Position numbers and translations under genes: made by a program. From positions 9,346,146 through 9,410,145 of the forward strand of contig JAPFBE010000002.1 in assembly GCA_034336665.1 (NCBI GenBank): a stretch of DNA of 64,000 nt, read 5' to 3'. The notes under the pieces are model-generated. The model searched no databases. It worked only from the letters and a program-made list of their open reading frames with translations, and had not been told where the DNA came from. Of this stretch, positions 1 to 12,723 are shown one piece after another (position 1 is the first letter of the stretch; every line of letters begins with the position of its first letter). Source of the stretch: Luscinia megarhynchos (Eukaryota; Chordata; Aves; Passeriformes; Turdidae).

Positions 1-853
1 TCTTTATCAACAGTGTGCTCAGTTCTTTTTTTCCTGCTCAGGAGACTGATATCATATTTTATAGTCCTTTGGATTCTGTTCTGTGGACCTTGCAACAACA
101 AAACAAGTGTTGTGAATTGATGTTGCCATTTTGATTTGTTTATATACAATGGGCAAAAACTCTCCTAAAAAAACAGATTTTAAAGATTTCTTCTATCAAT
201 AATCCTTAGACAAACATGAGATTATTTTATTAATCAGTACCTTATGCTTTTACCCAATCTAGAAAAAAATTAGAGATTTATTGAAAAAGACTTTGAGTTA
301 TTTTATATCTGAAGAAACTCAGAGATGTAATAGACATATATTGTACAACAAGAGGTAAAAGCCACTTTTGGTATTGGATCTTGGTACTGCCTTAAAACAT
401 ACAGCATGAGTATGCCAATTAATATTATTAATACTTAATCTTGGACATTTTGCCTAAGCAAGGCACAAAAGTCCTTCATATGGAAGGACTGGTTTGAGTT
501 TGGTTTAATCCAGCTCAAGAAAGCTCTCTTTATTTGGCACACATGTAATGGTCACCATTTACAAAGCGTACAGCATTGTAATGAGCTCATTAAGGAGGAG
601 ATTTTAGGTAGCTGTTCTCTGTAGGTGAACAATTAACAAAATATGTTAGCAATTAAAAATGTAACCAACATGCAGGTCAAGGTTCTCAGCTGATAGGTCA
701 TAACCTAATAAGATAGCCTCCAGTCAAATTCAAAGAAGTGTGTGAGTAAGCAACTATTACCTCTATAAGCACTTAGAACATAATGAAGTTTAAACGGGCA
801 CAGTTTATCATAATTATGCTAAACAGTTCTTTTTCGAAGGAGCAGTCCCACTG

Positions 854-902
854 CAGTGCAAGTGTGGTAGTATTCAGTTCCTTATGGAACTGAATGGCAC
901 TG
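854..902. repeat. Two-step inverted repeat (hairpin)
   Basis: The inner arms ATTCAGTTCC (872-881) and GGAACTGAAT (886-895) pair perfectly around a 4-base loop. The outer arms CAGTGC (854-859) and GCACTG (897-902) extend the stem across a 12-base bulge on one side and one base on the other. It is within intron 1. Confidence 0.9.
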
Positions 903-1051
903 AAAGAAAAATGGGAACAGTCAAAAATAATATTTCAAAATGAGAGCAAAGTACACATTAGAAACACCTTGAAGTATGGTAGAGGATATAAAACAGGACA
1001 GTAAAAGAATCGTAAAACTGCTTCACTTGCTATGTAAAGGTATTAAAATTA

Positions 1052-1071
1052 AGTTGCAATATATTGCAACT
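1052..1071. repeat. Perfect 20-base palindrome
   Basis: AGTTGCAATATATTGCAACT equals its own reverse complement. The arms hold TTGCAA, a C/EBP-like half-site. It lies deep in SLC9A3 intron 1. Confidence 0.95.
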
Positions 1072-2267
1072 GCTCCAGCTTTAAAATTGTCTTCAAAGAT
1101 TCACTGAAAGTTATTGACGGATAGTGAAGCAGTTTTTTATTTTTAAAACACCAAAATATTTTACAGTAACATGGATTTAATAAAGAAATGCCAAGAACAC
1201 ACTATGAATTTTAGAATTTTTTTTCTTTCAACTTCTATTTTAATATGATAAATTAGTTGAAATGAAGACATCCTCGTGGGAATGTTTTGGCATCTGCTCA
1301 TAGAGGTAAAAAACTGCAAGGGAATGGGTTACTACTAATATATGGAAGCAGTTGTTCTGTTATATGATATGTTGTGTAAGGAATTACCAAAGCCTGAATA
1401 AAAAAATAAACAGAACCAGTTCTCCCTGATTGAGGTCTACTGTACATGAAGAAAAAGAAGATGAGGAAGAAATAATATAATGAATACCAATAGTAGCCTG
1501 AAACTCTGAAATTGTTCTTGTATGGTAGGGACTTTTTCTTCTTTCCCTGTACTGCTTCCAGCAAGGCACAGTGAGGATTGTTGCTGCTAGGAAGGGCATG
1601 AGGGACATAATTAAACCCTAAGGGCTAGGGCAAATAGCTATGAAGGCTGCTCCAAGTCATGGGGTAGGAAAGTGGTTTTTTTCAGGCACTGGCAGATTGG
1701 CTCGCTTCCTGCCCCTTACATTCCACCCTGGTAGGATTTTAATTAATACAAGTGGAATAGCATGGAACTACAGTGGAAGTTTTCCTGGTTACAGCAGTAA
1801 ATGAAGTAAGCATTCAGATATTCGAATTCACTAGCAATGCCAACAGACAGAAAAACAACCCAAATCAAACATACATGTCAAGTATACCTTGCTTAAAACT
1901 GAAAATAAATGCAATTTGAGAGAATTAACAAAATATGCCAGGCTAGTTTCCATTGAAAGTAAATACTGCTGCACCCCCTGAAAAGCTTCAAAGTTTTGCC
2001 AGTCATATGTTGGAGGAGAGAGTCTCCATCAGCTTGGTAAGAGAAGAATTTTGTGGTGGACTACAACTCCTGTACATAATTTCAGAAACTCGAATATATT
2101 GTTTATATGTGCTAGAAATTTGGTCATCTCAGATTTTCTAAGTGAGATTTTTAACCAAGTTAGAAATACTTTTAAGAGAAACACTCCCTATTATGTCAAT
2201 AAAGTGTCTGGGATGACAACAGATAAGTTTCTTCCCAAGATCAACACAATTCAGTCTAGAAATCCAC

Positions 2268-2848
2268 TTGTATCCCAGGCTGCATCCAAAGCAGCATGAG
2301 CAGCAGGGCAAGGGAGGACATTCTGCCCCTCTTCTCCTGCTGGGTGAGACCCCAGCTGCAGTTCTGCATCCAGCTCTGAGGTCCCCAGCAGAGGGAAGGT
2401 ACGGACCTGTTGGAACAGGTCCAGAGGAGGAACTGAGTTGATCCTAGGACTGGAGAACTTCTGCTATGAAGGCAGAATGTGAGAGAGATGGAGTTGTTCA
2501 GCCTGGAGACTTTATAGCACCATCCAGTACCTAAAGGGGGACTGCAAGAATGCTGGAGAGGAACTTTTCCTATGGACAGCCAGGGAAAGGACAAGGGGAA
2601 AATGGCCTTAAGCTGAAGGAAGGTAGATACTAGGGAAGAAATTCTTTGCTATAAGGGTGGTGATGCACTGGAACGGGTTTCCAGAGAAGTTGTGGACTCC
2701 CAATCCCTAGAAGTGTTCAAGACCAGGCTGGAGGAGCTGTAGGTAACCTGGTCTAGGAGAAGATGTGTTTGCCCACGCATGAGAGGTGGAACAAGATGAT
2801 CTTTAAGGTCCCTTCCAGCCCAAACCATTCTATGATTCCATGATTCTC
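2268..2848 (+). mobile_element. CR1 LINE fragment, 3' part, sense on +
   Basis: This 5'-truncated CR1 covers the end of the reverse-transcriptase ORF and the 3' UTR. It starts at the segment resembling 'tatcccaggctgcatc' and passes through recognisable blocks such as GACCTGTTGGAACAGGTCC and GTTCAGCCTGGAGA. It finishes with CCCAAACCATTCTATGATTC and a second partial TATGATTC unit, the CR1 3' end. The ORF2 remnant is broken by stops and small deletions. A 112-residue open frame on the opposite strand (2256-2594) is only a shadow of this element. It lies antisense to SLC9A3 within intron 1. Confidence 0.93.
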
Positions 2849-4162
2849 TAGTTTTATATGGCTGTGGAAGCATCTCAGTGAATGGTTTATGAACCCAAGG
2901 CTTTGTCAGAAAATGGAGAAGTAGGTAAAAACTTCTATCTTTGAGAATGCTCTAGACATAACTTGTTCACTTGCCTGTTTCTCTGTATGCTATTGTGGAG
3001 AATACGTTATGGAATTTATTTCATGCCAGAATAGCTCTTTTAACATTAGTACTGCTAGTCAGAAAGAATATGGTAAAGAACTGAGCAAGTTGGTATGTAG
3101 GGAAGAAAGAGGCAACAATTCTCATGTTACAATAGTTACATAGTACTCTGTCTATTAAGAAAACACCATTTTCACTAATCAAGCCTGTGGGTTTCTGAGT
3201 TAGGCAACACAAAACAGAAGATGTGGCATGCTTTGTAACAAAATGCACTCATTCCTATCCATAAGAAAGTAGATTTGCTTAGAAATACAGATATGTGATT
3301 TATTTTCCTTTAGACTTAAGAGCAAGGTGCATTTTAGTTTATATCACTCTATTTTTTTTTCTGCAAATGGCTCTGAGATACTGCTGTCATTCAATATGCT
3401 TTAGCATGACTTTTGATTTTCATCCCTACATTTCTCCAGTTAAGTAACACATTAACTCTCATACCTTCATTATCTCATTTGAGAGGTGATGTACACAATG
3501 GTAGCAGTAGGAAGAAGTGTAGTTTAATTAGTGTCCTTATACTGCATGGAAAATAACTTTGATGTTTTGAAATGCAGTAGGAAGGTGGTAAAACAGCTGT
3601 TTTTTTCAGTTATGCATTTGTGTTTTGTAGTGCACACCAGGCAAAATGAGAAAGTATAGTGTGCAAAAGGAAGTTCACAAGGAGATTAGTTTAACATTAT
3701 TTTCCACAGTGGAGAAATTAAAAGGAAGGGAACAAAACAACTGGCTAAAGCTGTATTTGAAGCCCAGCTCACAATTCAAACATTTTTGGGCACTTAAGAC
3801 AGCTCTTTATTTCAAGAAAAAAGAAAAGGTAGAAACAGGACACAAATCCCTTCCTAAGTGAAAAAAAATCCCAGAATGCCACATACATAGACTAAGCATG
3901 ATTCTATTGTATGATATATAGTAAAAAGCCATATCAACATAGAATTCTTTTCTTTGTAAAAGGATGTGCTTTATATAGTCAGATCCCTTCCAACATTGGA
4001 AAAAGATTTTGCATATATTCCTAAAAATATTTGTGCAGAAATTAAACTTTGGGAGCAGTAAGAATTCAGCATGAACCAAATATTACTAAACTATCCACAG
4101 TAGTGCCTCTTATTTACTTTTATTAGCACATATACAAGAATTAAACTTCAGTTGAATCTTAA

Positions 4163-4739
4163 AGTAGTTAGGGTTTGAAGAGGCCTTTGAAGGTCATCTA
4201 CTCCAATCCCCTGCAATGAGTAGGAACATCTTCAACTAGACCAGGTTGCTCAAAGACCTGTCCAACCTGGCTTTGAATATTTCAAGAGAGTGGGCATCTA
4301 TTACCTCTCTGTGTAACCTGCTCCAGTGTTTCACCACCCCCATCATAAAAAATTTCTTCCTTCTATGTAGCCTGAAAGATTCCTGAAAGACTAACCATTA
4401 ATCCTACTCCTATCCCAGCAGGCCATGCTAAAAATTGTGTCCCAGTCTTTGTTACAGCCACCCTTTAAGTAGTGAAAGACAGCAATGAAGTCTCCCAAGA
4501 ACCTTCTCTTCTCCAATTGAACAACCTGAATGCTCTCAGCTTGTATTAATAGGAGAGGTGCTCCAACCTTCTGGTGATCTGAGTGGCCTCCTCTGCACCT
4601 GCTCCAAGAGGTCCCTTTCCTTCCTGTGCCGAGGACTCCAGAGCTGGACACAGGCAGGCTCTCACCAGGGCAGAGCAGAGGAAGAATCACTGCACTTTGA
4701 CCTGCTGGCCATGCTGCTTTTGATGCAGCCCAGGAAGCA
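4163..4739 (-). mobile_element. CR1 LINE fragment, 3' part, on -
   Basis: The plus strand reads as the reverse complement of a CR1 3' end. It begins near GGGTTTGAAGAGGCC, continues through ACTAGACCAGGTTGCTC, and ends near CTTTTGATGCAGCCCAGGA. The copy is 5'-truncated and quite diverged. The 138-residue minus frame (4391-4807) is not intact ORF2. It has the same orientation as SLC9A3 and lies within intron 1. Confidence 0.92.
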
Positions 4740-7700
4740 GCAATGAAATAAAACAAGGAGCAATACCAATGCCAGAGCAGTGAAAGAAAAAAAGGTGAAT
4801 GAGTCACATGTTATTGTCCACCCCTCACAGAAAACCCCAGCAATGCACTGACCCCTCTGCCTCACAACCCAACACAGAGTGGGAACCCTCCCACCCTCCA
4901 CAGAAAATTATTTGAGGGGTACAGCCATGCTCCTCCTGCCTACTGCAAGAATTAACCCTTGTCCTGGCTGGATTCAGGATCCTGTGTTTTAGGCACTACA
5001 GCAGAAACCCTACCACTGGCAGTAGTACTGCTTCACCTCCCTATAATCTGAAAGGATTTATCATGAGGGCATCTTGACAAGATTCTACTGACTTTCAACA
5101 CACTGGGGTCCTCCAAAATGTGACAGATAGCACATGCTACACCAAGCTGCAAGAGGAAAATGTAAGACCATCCTCCTTTACATTTCCATAAGTCTTTCCT
5201 GACACGAGCCCTTCAGTACCCACACACAAGCTGAATTTCCACTTGCAGTGGCAGGTTTGTCTAGGACTGCTTTTAATCTTTACTCATAAATCACAATAAA
5301 CAGAAGGGAACATCATACTTCCTCCTGCTGTTTTTACATCCTCATACTTTCAAACACCAAACAGCATTATTCAAGTGAACATGCCTTAAAAATTATGGTT
5401 TTTAGTAAGGTCAACTGTGCTGTATTCCTTAAAAAAGGCTGAAGAATTAAGATGCTTTATTGAGTGCTTGAAAGTAATAATTTTGGTTCAAAAAAATTTA
5501 TCTTTTCCCTTAATTACCATTTTCTTCAGTACAAGTATTCAAGACATGAAAACAAGATGTTCTTCTGTTTACTAAAAGGCTAGGGAACAAGAGGTTCAAA
5601 TAAGATTAAGGTATTGTGTACTATGGAATTGCTGCTCTCCTTAAGTCCATGATAAATGTGACAGTCCTTTTTTTTTAAGCTTGTGTAAATTGTAATAACC
5701 TCACCCTGAGATCAGAAAATGTCTGAAAAGTGATTGAATCAACTTGAGCGGGGGAGGGGGAAGGTGAATTACAAAATTATATTTTTGACTGACTTCAGTA
5801 CTGTATCTATCATACTGGAAAAAAAATTAATTTAAGTTTCTGAACTTGCTATTTTCTTTATTTCTAACCAAAAATTTTGGAAGAGTGTTGACTTTTTGCC
5901 TAAATTTTGTCAAGGAGAAAGTAATGAAACCAGCCTTCCTTTTCCAGACACTTCTACTGCATAAGCAATGTAAGTTTTCACTGGTACAAGTTTCAGTCTC
6001 TGTTACAGATTCTACACAAACACTTAGATATCTGGCCTGAGTGAGCTACTAACCTATCTTTTATTCTTGACTTGAATCATGAGACTTTGCTCAGATTCAA
6101 CTTCAAATAGCCCAGAAGCTTTATAGAATCTTTGGGAGCAGGTAGAAGGGTGGCTCCCTCATTTAAAGGAACACTTAGCGTGACATTGAGCTGAAAAAAT
6201 TGATGCTGCCTATTTATCTTGAATAAGAAATGCTGCCTGTACAGCAGATACACTGTACTCCACAGGATAACATGGAGAGCTACTGGATGAGTCCTCCTGA
6301 GGACAGATTGCCCAAGAGTGAAAGCAATCCTCTTGAAGCTCCATAGAGCAAAGTCCCAAAAATCTTACATTGCTAACTCCTGATAAGATGTTATGATTAA
6401 CAGATGTCTTGCTAGAATCTGTCAGGTGGTAGTTTATGACAAAATCCTCTCAATGAATACAAGATATTTTAACAGAAAACCTTTAATGACAGTCACATTC
6501 TTATCTTTGTGATAACAAGGAAACAGAAATTGAGGAATTAATTTACACATTTATGTGTTTGTTAGGCTTTTAATGTAAATATGGAGATTCTTTCTGCTCT
6601 TTTTCTTGTTCTTTAACAATCTAGTTCCAATGGTTTTATGCTTACATAACAGAAACCTCATCTGTAGCTTCCATCCTGCCTTTGCTTCTCATACCTGTTA
6701 TTGTACTTTCTTCATTACTGATCAGGGCACTTCTAGAAATAGACTATCTTTCTCCTGCTCTGTACACCAGAAAGATTGTGCATGCAACTTCAATTTGTAT
6801 TTTTCTTATACAGTTATTTGTGATTGCTTTTCTACATGGCTTCTATGGCAGCAAGTGAAACAACAGAGAAACATGAGAATAAACAGCATTTAAGCAGTAG
6901 TTCTACTTAGGAAAAAAAACCACTATCCTCCACTAATGATCATCCACAGCAGCTGATTTGAGCAAGTAACTGCGTTCAAAATATCTTTCTCTACAATTCA
7001 ATAATGTTTCTTGACAAAATACCATTCCATAATTGAAATGTCCTTCTATCCAGAGTCAATTTTCACCGTCTTTTGTGAAGTGAAATTAAGTTAGCCAAAT
7101 GAGTATCATTTCGGGAAGGAATAGAAGACCATTGTGGCCATAACTTTTAGGGTTCTTTTTTCAGGACAAAGGCAGTCTTCTTGAGAAAAGCCCATTAAAA
7201 ATGGACAAACTGAGACAAGTATTGCAAATTGCCAGTGTTGCAAGTGAAAGATGCAGAAGTAATAGCTGCATAGGAGAGAGGAAAACCACAGAGCTGTGCT
7301 TTTCCGGCATACAGCTTGTGCTCAGGAGAGAGATTTGTAGGAAATAGGGTACACTACAAACACCACCTCCAAGTTTACACTGCTCCTGCTGACTCATTTA
7401 GCTGGTGCTTGGGCTTGGTACTGGCAATTAACAGATCTCACTGCAGGTTCCCATCAAATAATACTATTCATTAGAACATCAGTTCATTCAGGAGAAAGCT
7501 TTGGCTAAAATCAGAGAGGAAACTCACACTGTATCAGGTAAGAGAAGGCAGAAGGGTGAGTGACATATGAGTGAAAGCAGAAAACTGAAGTCACTCTGGT
7601 CAGAGTGCACCTAACTTAGCAGAGAGGTACTTTGTCATTCTTTCATTTAATTCATGATGGCATGACCATGGTGGCCACTGTATGGCCACCTTGTATCCTT

Positions 7701-7929
7701 CTCTCCTCTGCAGTGTGCAATTTTGTACCAGCTAACCAAAGTGTGCCAACTGCATACAGAAATGCTGCTTTCTTTGACCAGGTAGGATGCAAATAAAGGT
7801 CCATCCATGTATGACCACTGCTAATCCAAAATTCTGCAAATCTAACTGATGGAGCAACTAATTCTGCAAACAGACATGTGAAGGACAAGAACGTTCTCTC
7901 AGCATGGTTCACCCTAAGAAGGTGCTTGA

Positions 7930-8629
7930 CTAAGGCGATAACAGCGAGGTGATGCACCTGGAAGATGAGGGGAGAGCAGTGTCTGGCAGCTTCTAACGAG
8001 CCGTCAATAAGAACAGCCTCAGGCTGCTGCTGTAGGGGCTGGCTGGGCAGACAATGGGGTGAATTAAAAAGCGGGTGAATGGACAGACCTTGAGGGTGGT
8101 GATCACTGGTGCAAAGTAGGAGGCTGGTAACTAGAGGCGAACCCTGGGGGTCTGTACTGAGTCCGGTCGTGTTTGACACCTTCATTAATGATCCGAATGA
8201 TGGGGCAGAGAATACCCTCGGCAATTTGTCTGGTTACACAAATTTGGGAGGAGTGGCTGATGAGCCAGAGGGTCGGGCTGCTGGCCAGAAGGACCTTGAC
8301 AGGCTGGAGAAATGAGCTGACAGGAACCTTGTAAAGTCTGGCAAAGAGAAGTGCAGAGTCCTGCACCTGGTGAGGAGCAGCCCCCCACACCAGTACATGC
8401 AGGGGGACCACCAGCCTGGCAGAGGTGAGAGGGTGGCCAAACCCTGGCACAGGTTACCCAGAGGCGTTGTGGAGTCTCCATCCTTGAAAATAATCAAAAG
8501 TCGTCTGGACATGATCATGGGTGATGAGCTGTAGGTCACCCTGGGTGAGCTGGAGCCCGGGACCAACCAGATGTTGCCCCTTCCAGCCTCAACAGGCCTG
8601 TGATACTGTTATTTGATGATTCTGTGAAC
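7930..8629 (+). mobile_element. CR1 LINE fragment with internal deletion, on +
   Basis: The left part (about 8109-8400) matches the central CR1 reverse-transcriptase region. It includes the block coding for 'DTFINDPNDGAENTL' and the typical GACCTTGACAGGCTGGAGA and GTCCTGCACCTGG. Near 8400-8425 it jumps directly to the 3' region (GGTTACCCAGAGGCGTTGTG), so several hundred bases of ORF2 are missing. The tail ends at GATGATTCTGTGAA. The start near 7930 is approximate because that end is diverged. Open frames on both strands here (for example 7652-8224 and 8103-8566 minus) are products of the repeat. Confidence 0.88.
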
Positions 8630-11600
8630 TCTATAGGAGACTCAGTATCCAACAATTTCCCCCAGTTCACTTCTGTCCCAAATTCATTCCCAGAACTAAA
8701 TAGGATTAAATAGCTTAGGGCCAGAACTATTTCAGTGGAAAAACTGGATATTTAATTCAAACCAGGTCTTAAAGCACTTTAAACTCTAGCTGTGCATAGA
8801 CAGAAGAGCAAGCATTCAGAGACTAATTCAGTCATTCTGGAATATTTTAACCATTTAAACCAGTAAGTAGCATTTTATTAACTGAATTTCCTAAGCTGCC
8901 AAGGTCTGAAAATCTACATCTAGGTATTCACCACTTTTGGTATTTCACTGGAATAATTGTAATATCTCCATACTATACGTATATTTAGTTTTGCATATGA
9001 TCACATAACAACTCTACCAGTACAACTGTTAGTGTATCAATATTAACATTAACATAACATAACATTAAGCCATCTTACACAAACTAGTGTCACCTAGTCC
9101 CTGGAATATTATTATATCACCAAACCAACACAATTTTAATGAAGGAGCTAGCAAGTCTCTCCATCCATTTACAATCTGTTTGTACCTGGGAGATTTTCAT
9201 TATGAAATCACCATGTCTGAAGATTTTTACTCATTTCTTAATATTTAATATTTTCCTCAAAGCTCAACTTATTAAACTTATGAGCTTATGAATCCATAAA
9301 TCTTCTAGTTTAAACTTTTTTCTTCATTTTTAAAAAATTGCAATTGAAGCAGAAAGAATCATAACCACATGTTTTTGAAAATCAGTCTACAATCTACACT
9401 GAGATTTTCTTCCCTAGTGTGTGACTAAACATTTGGCTTTGACAAAAACCAAGGCATTTTTTCTTTCAATAGATAAAAGTGGAATTTCTCTTCTAGGCAC
9501 ATTTTAGTGAATCCAGAATTACTGCTTCTATTTTCAGCTAATGGAAGGAGAAAACTCTCCAGATCCAACTATTTAAAACCCCTGTTATTGTGCAGGCCTT
9601 TTAGAATACCTTCCAGCTTTCTTCTTCCATGAATGAACATTAAATATTCGTGCCTTAATTAAAAGTGTTTCCACTTGATGTCTTGCATTCCATCTTGGTC
9701 AGCTCTTCCTCGTAGTTTCAGTATGTATGACCTTAGAGTGCTTTACATAGCAGCCAATTGGGTATCAAGTCGCTCCTTCCACAGGGGTAAGTACTCTGCA
9801 AATTGCTTTACAAAGGGAAACAAAATATTGCAACACAGCCAATCCACCATGCTCTGTGGTTTACCAAGACTGTTTTAAAGGTCTCTAGTTTTAAATGGTT
9901 GCCACTTGTCAACAAACTGAATAACAATTAAAGATTCTAGTTCTTCAGGCCATTAGTTTAAATGCATTGCTGCAAAGAGAAGACAACAGAAAAATCAGAG
10001 ACATTTTTCTGAAGGAAAAAAAGAATTCTCAGATAAGAAATATTCTTCTATAACTTTGGACTCAACATTTCAACTTAGAATGGAGCGAGCCCTACGAAAG
10101 ATACAGAAGAACTAAGTAATCACTACTCCCTTTTATTCAGAGCAATTAAAACCCTGGTAAATAGGGGGAAAGAACTCTTTTTAGATGGATTCCAAACATT
10201 TCTTAAAGCAAACTTGTGGTAAAACTACTGATATTTGACAGGCTTCTGGTTGTACATGTAATACTTCAGGATTTCCAGTACCAGCTTCCCTGCTAAGAAT
10301 CTCAAACACACAAAGGTCCACGAAAACAAAGAGGGATCTCAAGGAGCCTTTCACTTGAAGAACCTCTAGAAGGGTTTGCTGCTTGCTCTTATTTCTTGTG
10401 GGGCTGTGGTCTGCTGCATTACCACATGAGAAATTTACACTTGGGGGGTTTATAGGTCGCTCTTGGTAATAAGTGGCTAGAGCTCCGAAGACAGTAAATC
10501 AATGGTTTCAACAATCCTAAGACTACAGTATTAAAAGGATTCCATTGTTCTGCAGAGAACGCTGAGCACTTTGCACACAGGTGCCTGAAAGTAATTGATG
10601 GCAGAGATCCTTCCTTAGGTATGCATGCCTGAACTGTATTCAATTCAGGGCCATTCTCAAAATGCCATTGTTTTCTTATGTAATTCACACAAGTTGCCAT
10701 TGTACATTTGCTATTTGCCAGGGGATGTAATCTGAATCTTGTCAAATTATACTATCCTGATATCTTCTTCCCTGCTCTAAATAATTAAGACTTGAGACTT
10801 GCAAGACTTGGAGGGGGAGGGGTAAGAAGATAGATGTGTGTTACAGGGAGACAGGAGGTACAGGAAAAGGATGAGTAAGAGTAAAATGGAAATAAAATGT
10901 GGGAATAGGCAGTCACTTACAGATGATAAATTTAATAAAAAGATGGCTCACACAGTTGTTCCTACTACTAGACATGCAAAGCTAATATTCAGTTTTGGAA
11001 ATATTTTTTCAGATGCCTAAAACTTATAAAATGTTAGACACAGAAGATAGTTCTTCAAAAGATAAGAGATTTTACAGTACTTAATATTCCTAACTCTGAG
11101 GTATTCTAAGCAGCACTTTGCAAAAGGAAATAGCCTCTTACAAAACTGAAGGCACCGCAGCTATACAACGGTTGCCAGCACAATTTTATAGTGTTTCTAT
11201 GTATATCCGGGGAGGAAAAGCATGTGCTTCTGTTCTAAGCGTGCTAACCTGTTTCAGCTTCTAGTGACTTCACAGTAAAGGCAAAAGAAACATTTCCCCT
11301 TATCTTTTCAGGATATGGGGGAACATAGCCAAGTCCAGACTTCTTAAGCCACAATGTAAAGATGTTTTCCACACTATCACTTGCTAATGAAAGCAGCTTT
11401 TAACAAGGTCTACAATGATGAGAGGCTGGTAGTTTAAACTTGGCAGGATCTGGTGATATCTGGTCACCTTTGAATCTCTGACTCCATTGTCAATTAAATA
11501 GACCCAGTAAAATTCTGCTAACCATCCTTCAACATTTCTTCCTAACCATGTCATTTACTGAAGAATTGCCAACAGAAGAGGTAGTCTCACATTTTTTATT

Positions 11601-11952
11601 TTATTAAAACAATACCCTAAATCACTTTCTCTATGTAACTGACACTTTGCAGTAGCTAGACTGCCAGGAGGAGAAACTTTGGAGTCAAATGAGCTTTTGT
11701 TTTGACAGTTTGCTTTGGAGGGAGGGTTATTGATTTCTTCAAAGAAAATATTGCCCCAGGAGTCTAAATTAGATGGGCGGTTAGACCTGCATTTCACAGT
11801 TCCTTCCCCAGCCCATCCCTAACATGCTTAAAATTCTCCACAGCAATTGTTTGCGTTAACAAAATACTCTAAAGAGCTCCTTTCTCAGGCTAGTTTGAGA
11901 CAATGTGAAGGAGCCCAGGCATGCAGAAGCTAGACTGTTTGCGGGGACCCAT

Positions 11953-11990
11953 ATCTCTAAGCTTAGAGATGCATTGTGCTCTGCATCTCT
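11953..11990. repeat. Perfect 18-base palindrome overlapping a second hairpin
   Basis: ATCTCTAAGCTTAGAGAT (11953-11970) is a perfect palindrome. Its right arm, extended to AGAGATGCA (11965-11973), also pairs perfectly with TGCATCTCT (11982-11990), so two alternative stems compete for one arm. It is within intron 1. Confidence 0.93.
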
Positions 11991-12700
11991 TGTCCTCCTG
12001 GGGTCTCGAGAGCTGATGGACTCAATAAGTCCACCTGACAACAGTATCTTCACCAGCCTTCTCCTGAGTGTTTGTTCACTGTTATGGAATAATTTCTTCC
12101 CCCTCCTCCAAAGCATTGTGGTGTTCCCGAAGACAGATTTACCAGCTGCCCTGGATTCAAATTTCACTCCTGCTTTTTAATTTCTTAGATAAAAGCCTTT
12201 AGAACTCGTGTGCAACTACACAGCAATGCATTAAAAAAATAAAAACCTTTGTGACATTCTTAGACTCAGCATAATCTATACCAACAAAAACAGTTGGCAA
12301 GAGGTCTGACTCAAGATAATGAAAAGGCTGTGTACCCTTCCTCATTCCTGTTCATAGTCACTCACTCTCCCACCATTTCTTCCAGTTGCTTATCTGCACA
12401 CACTGAGCAAATCCAGAGGGCCAGACAGACAGAAAGGCTGCTTTGTAGGGCTTTTTTTTTACTTTGGGACAATTATCTATTCTTCTGCAAAAATGTTGAA
12501 AAAATATTATAGTACAGAAAAGGATTTAAACTGCAAGAAGGAATTTCACAATTTCCCCAGCATAACCGCCAATAAAGATATAAATACAGCCTCTCTCTGT
12601 TTCCTAGGATTTTGAACAAGTATAAAAGCATGTACTAGATATCCCCCAAGTAGAAAGCATACTTTTTTCCTTGTTTTTTGCACTGACATGGCCTGAGAAC

Positions 12701-12723
12701 TTGTATACAAAAATTGTATACAA
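12701..12723. repeat. Twin 10-base palindromes
   Basis: The palindrome TTGTATACAA occurs at 12701-12710 and again at 12714-12723, giving both direct and inverted repetition. It is within intron 1. Confidence 0.95.

Noticed and set aside
4391..4807. 138-residue minus-strand frame
   Set aside because: It is derived from a CR1 3' region and is not an independent gene.
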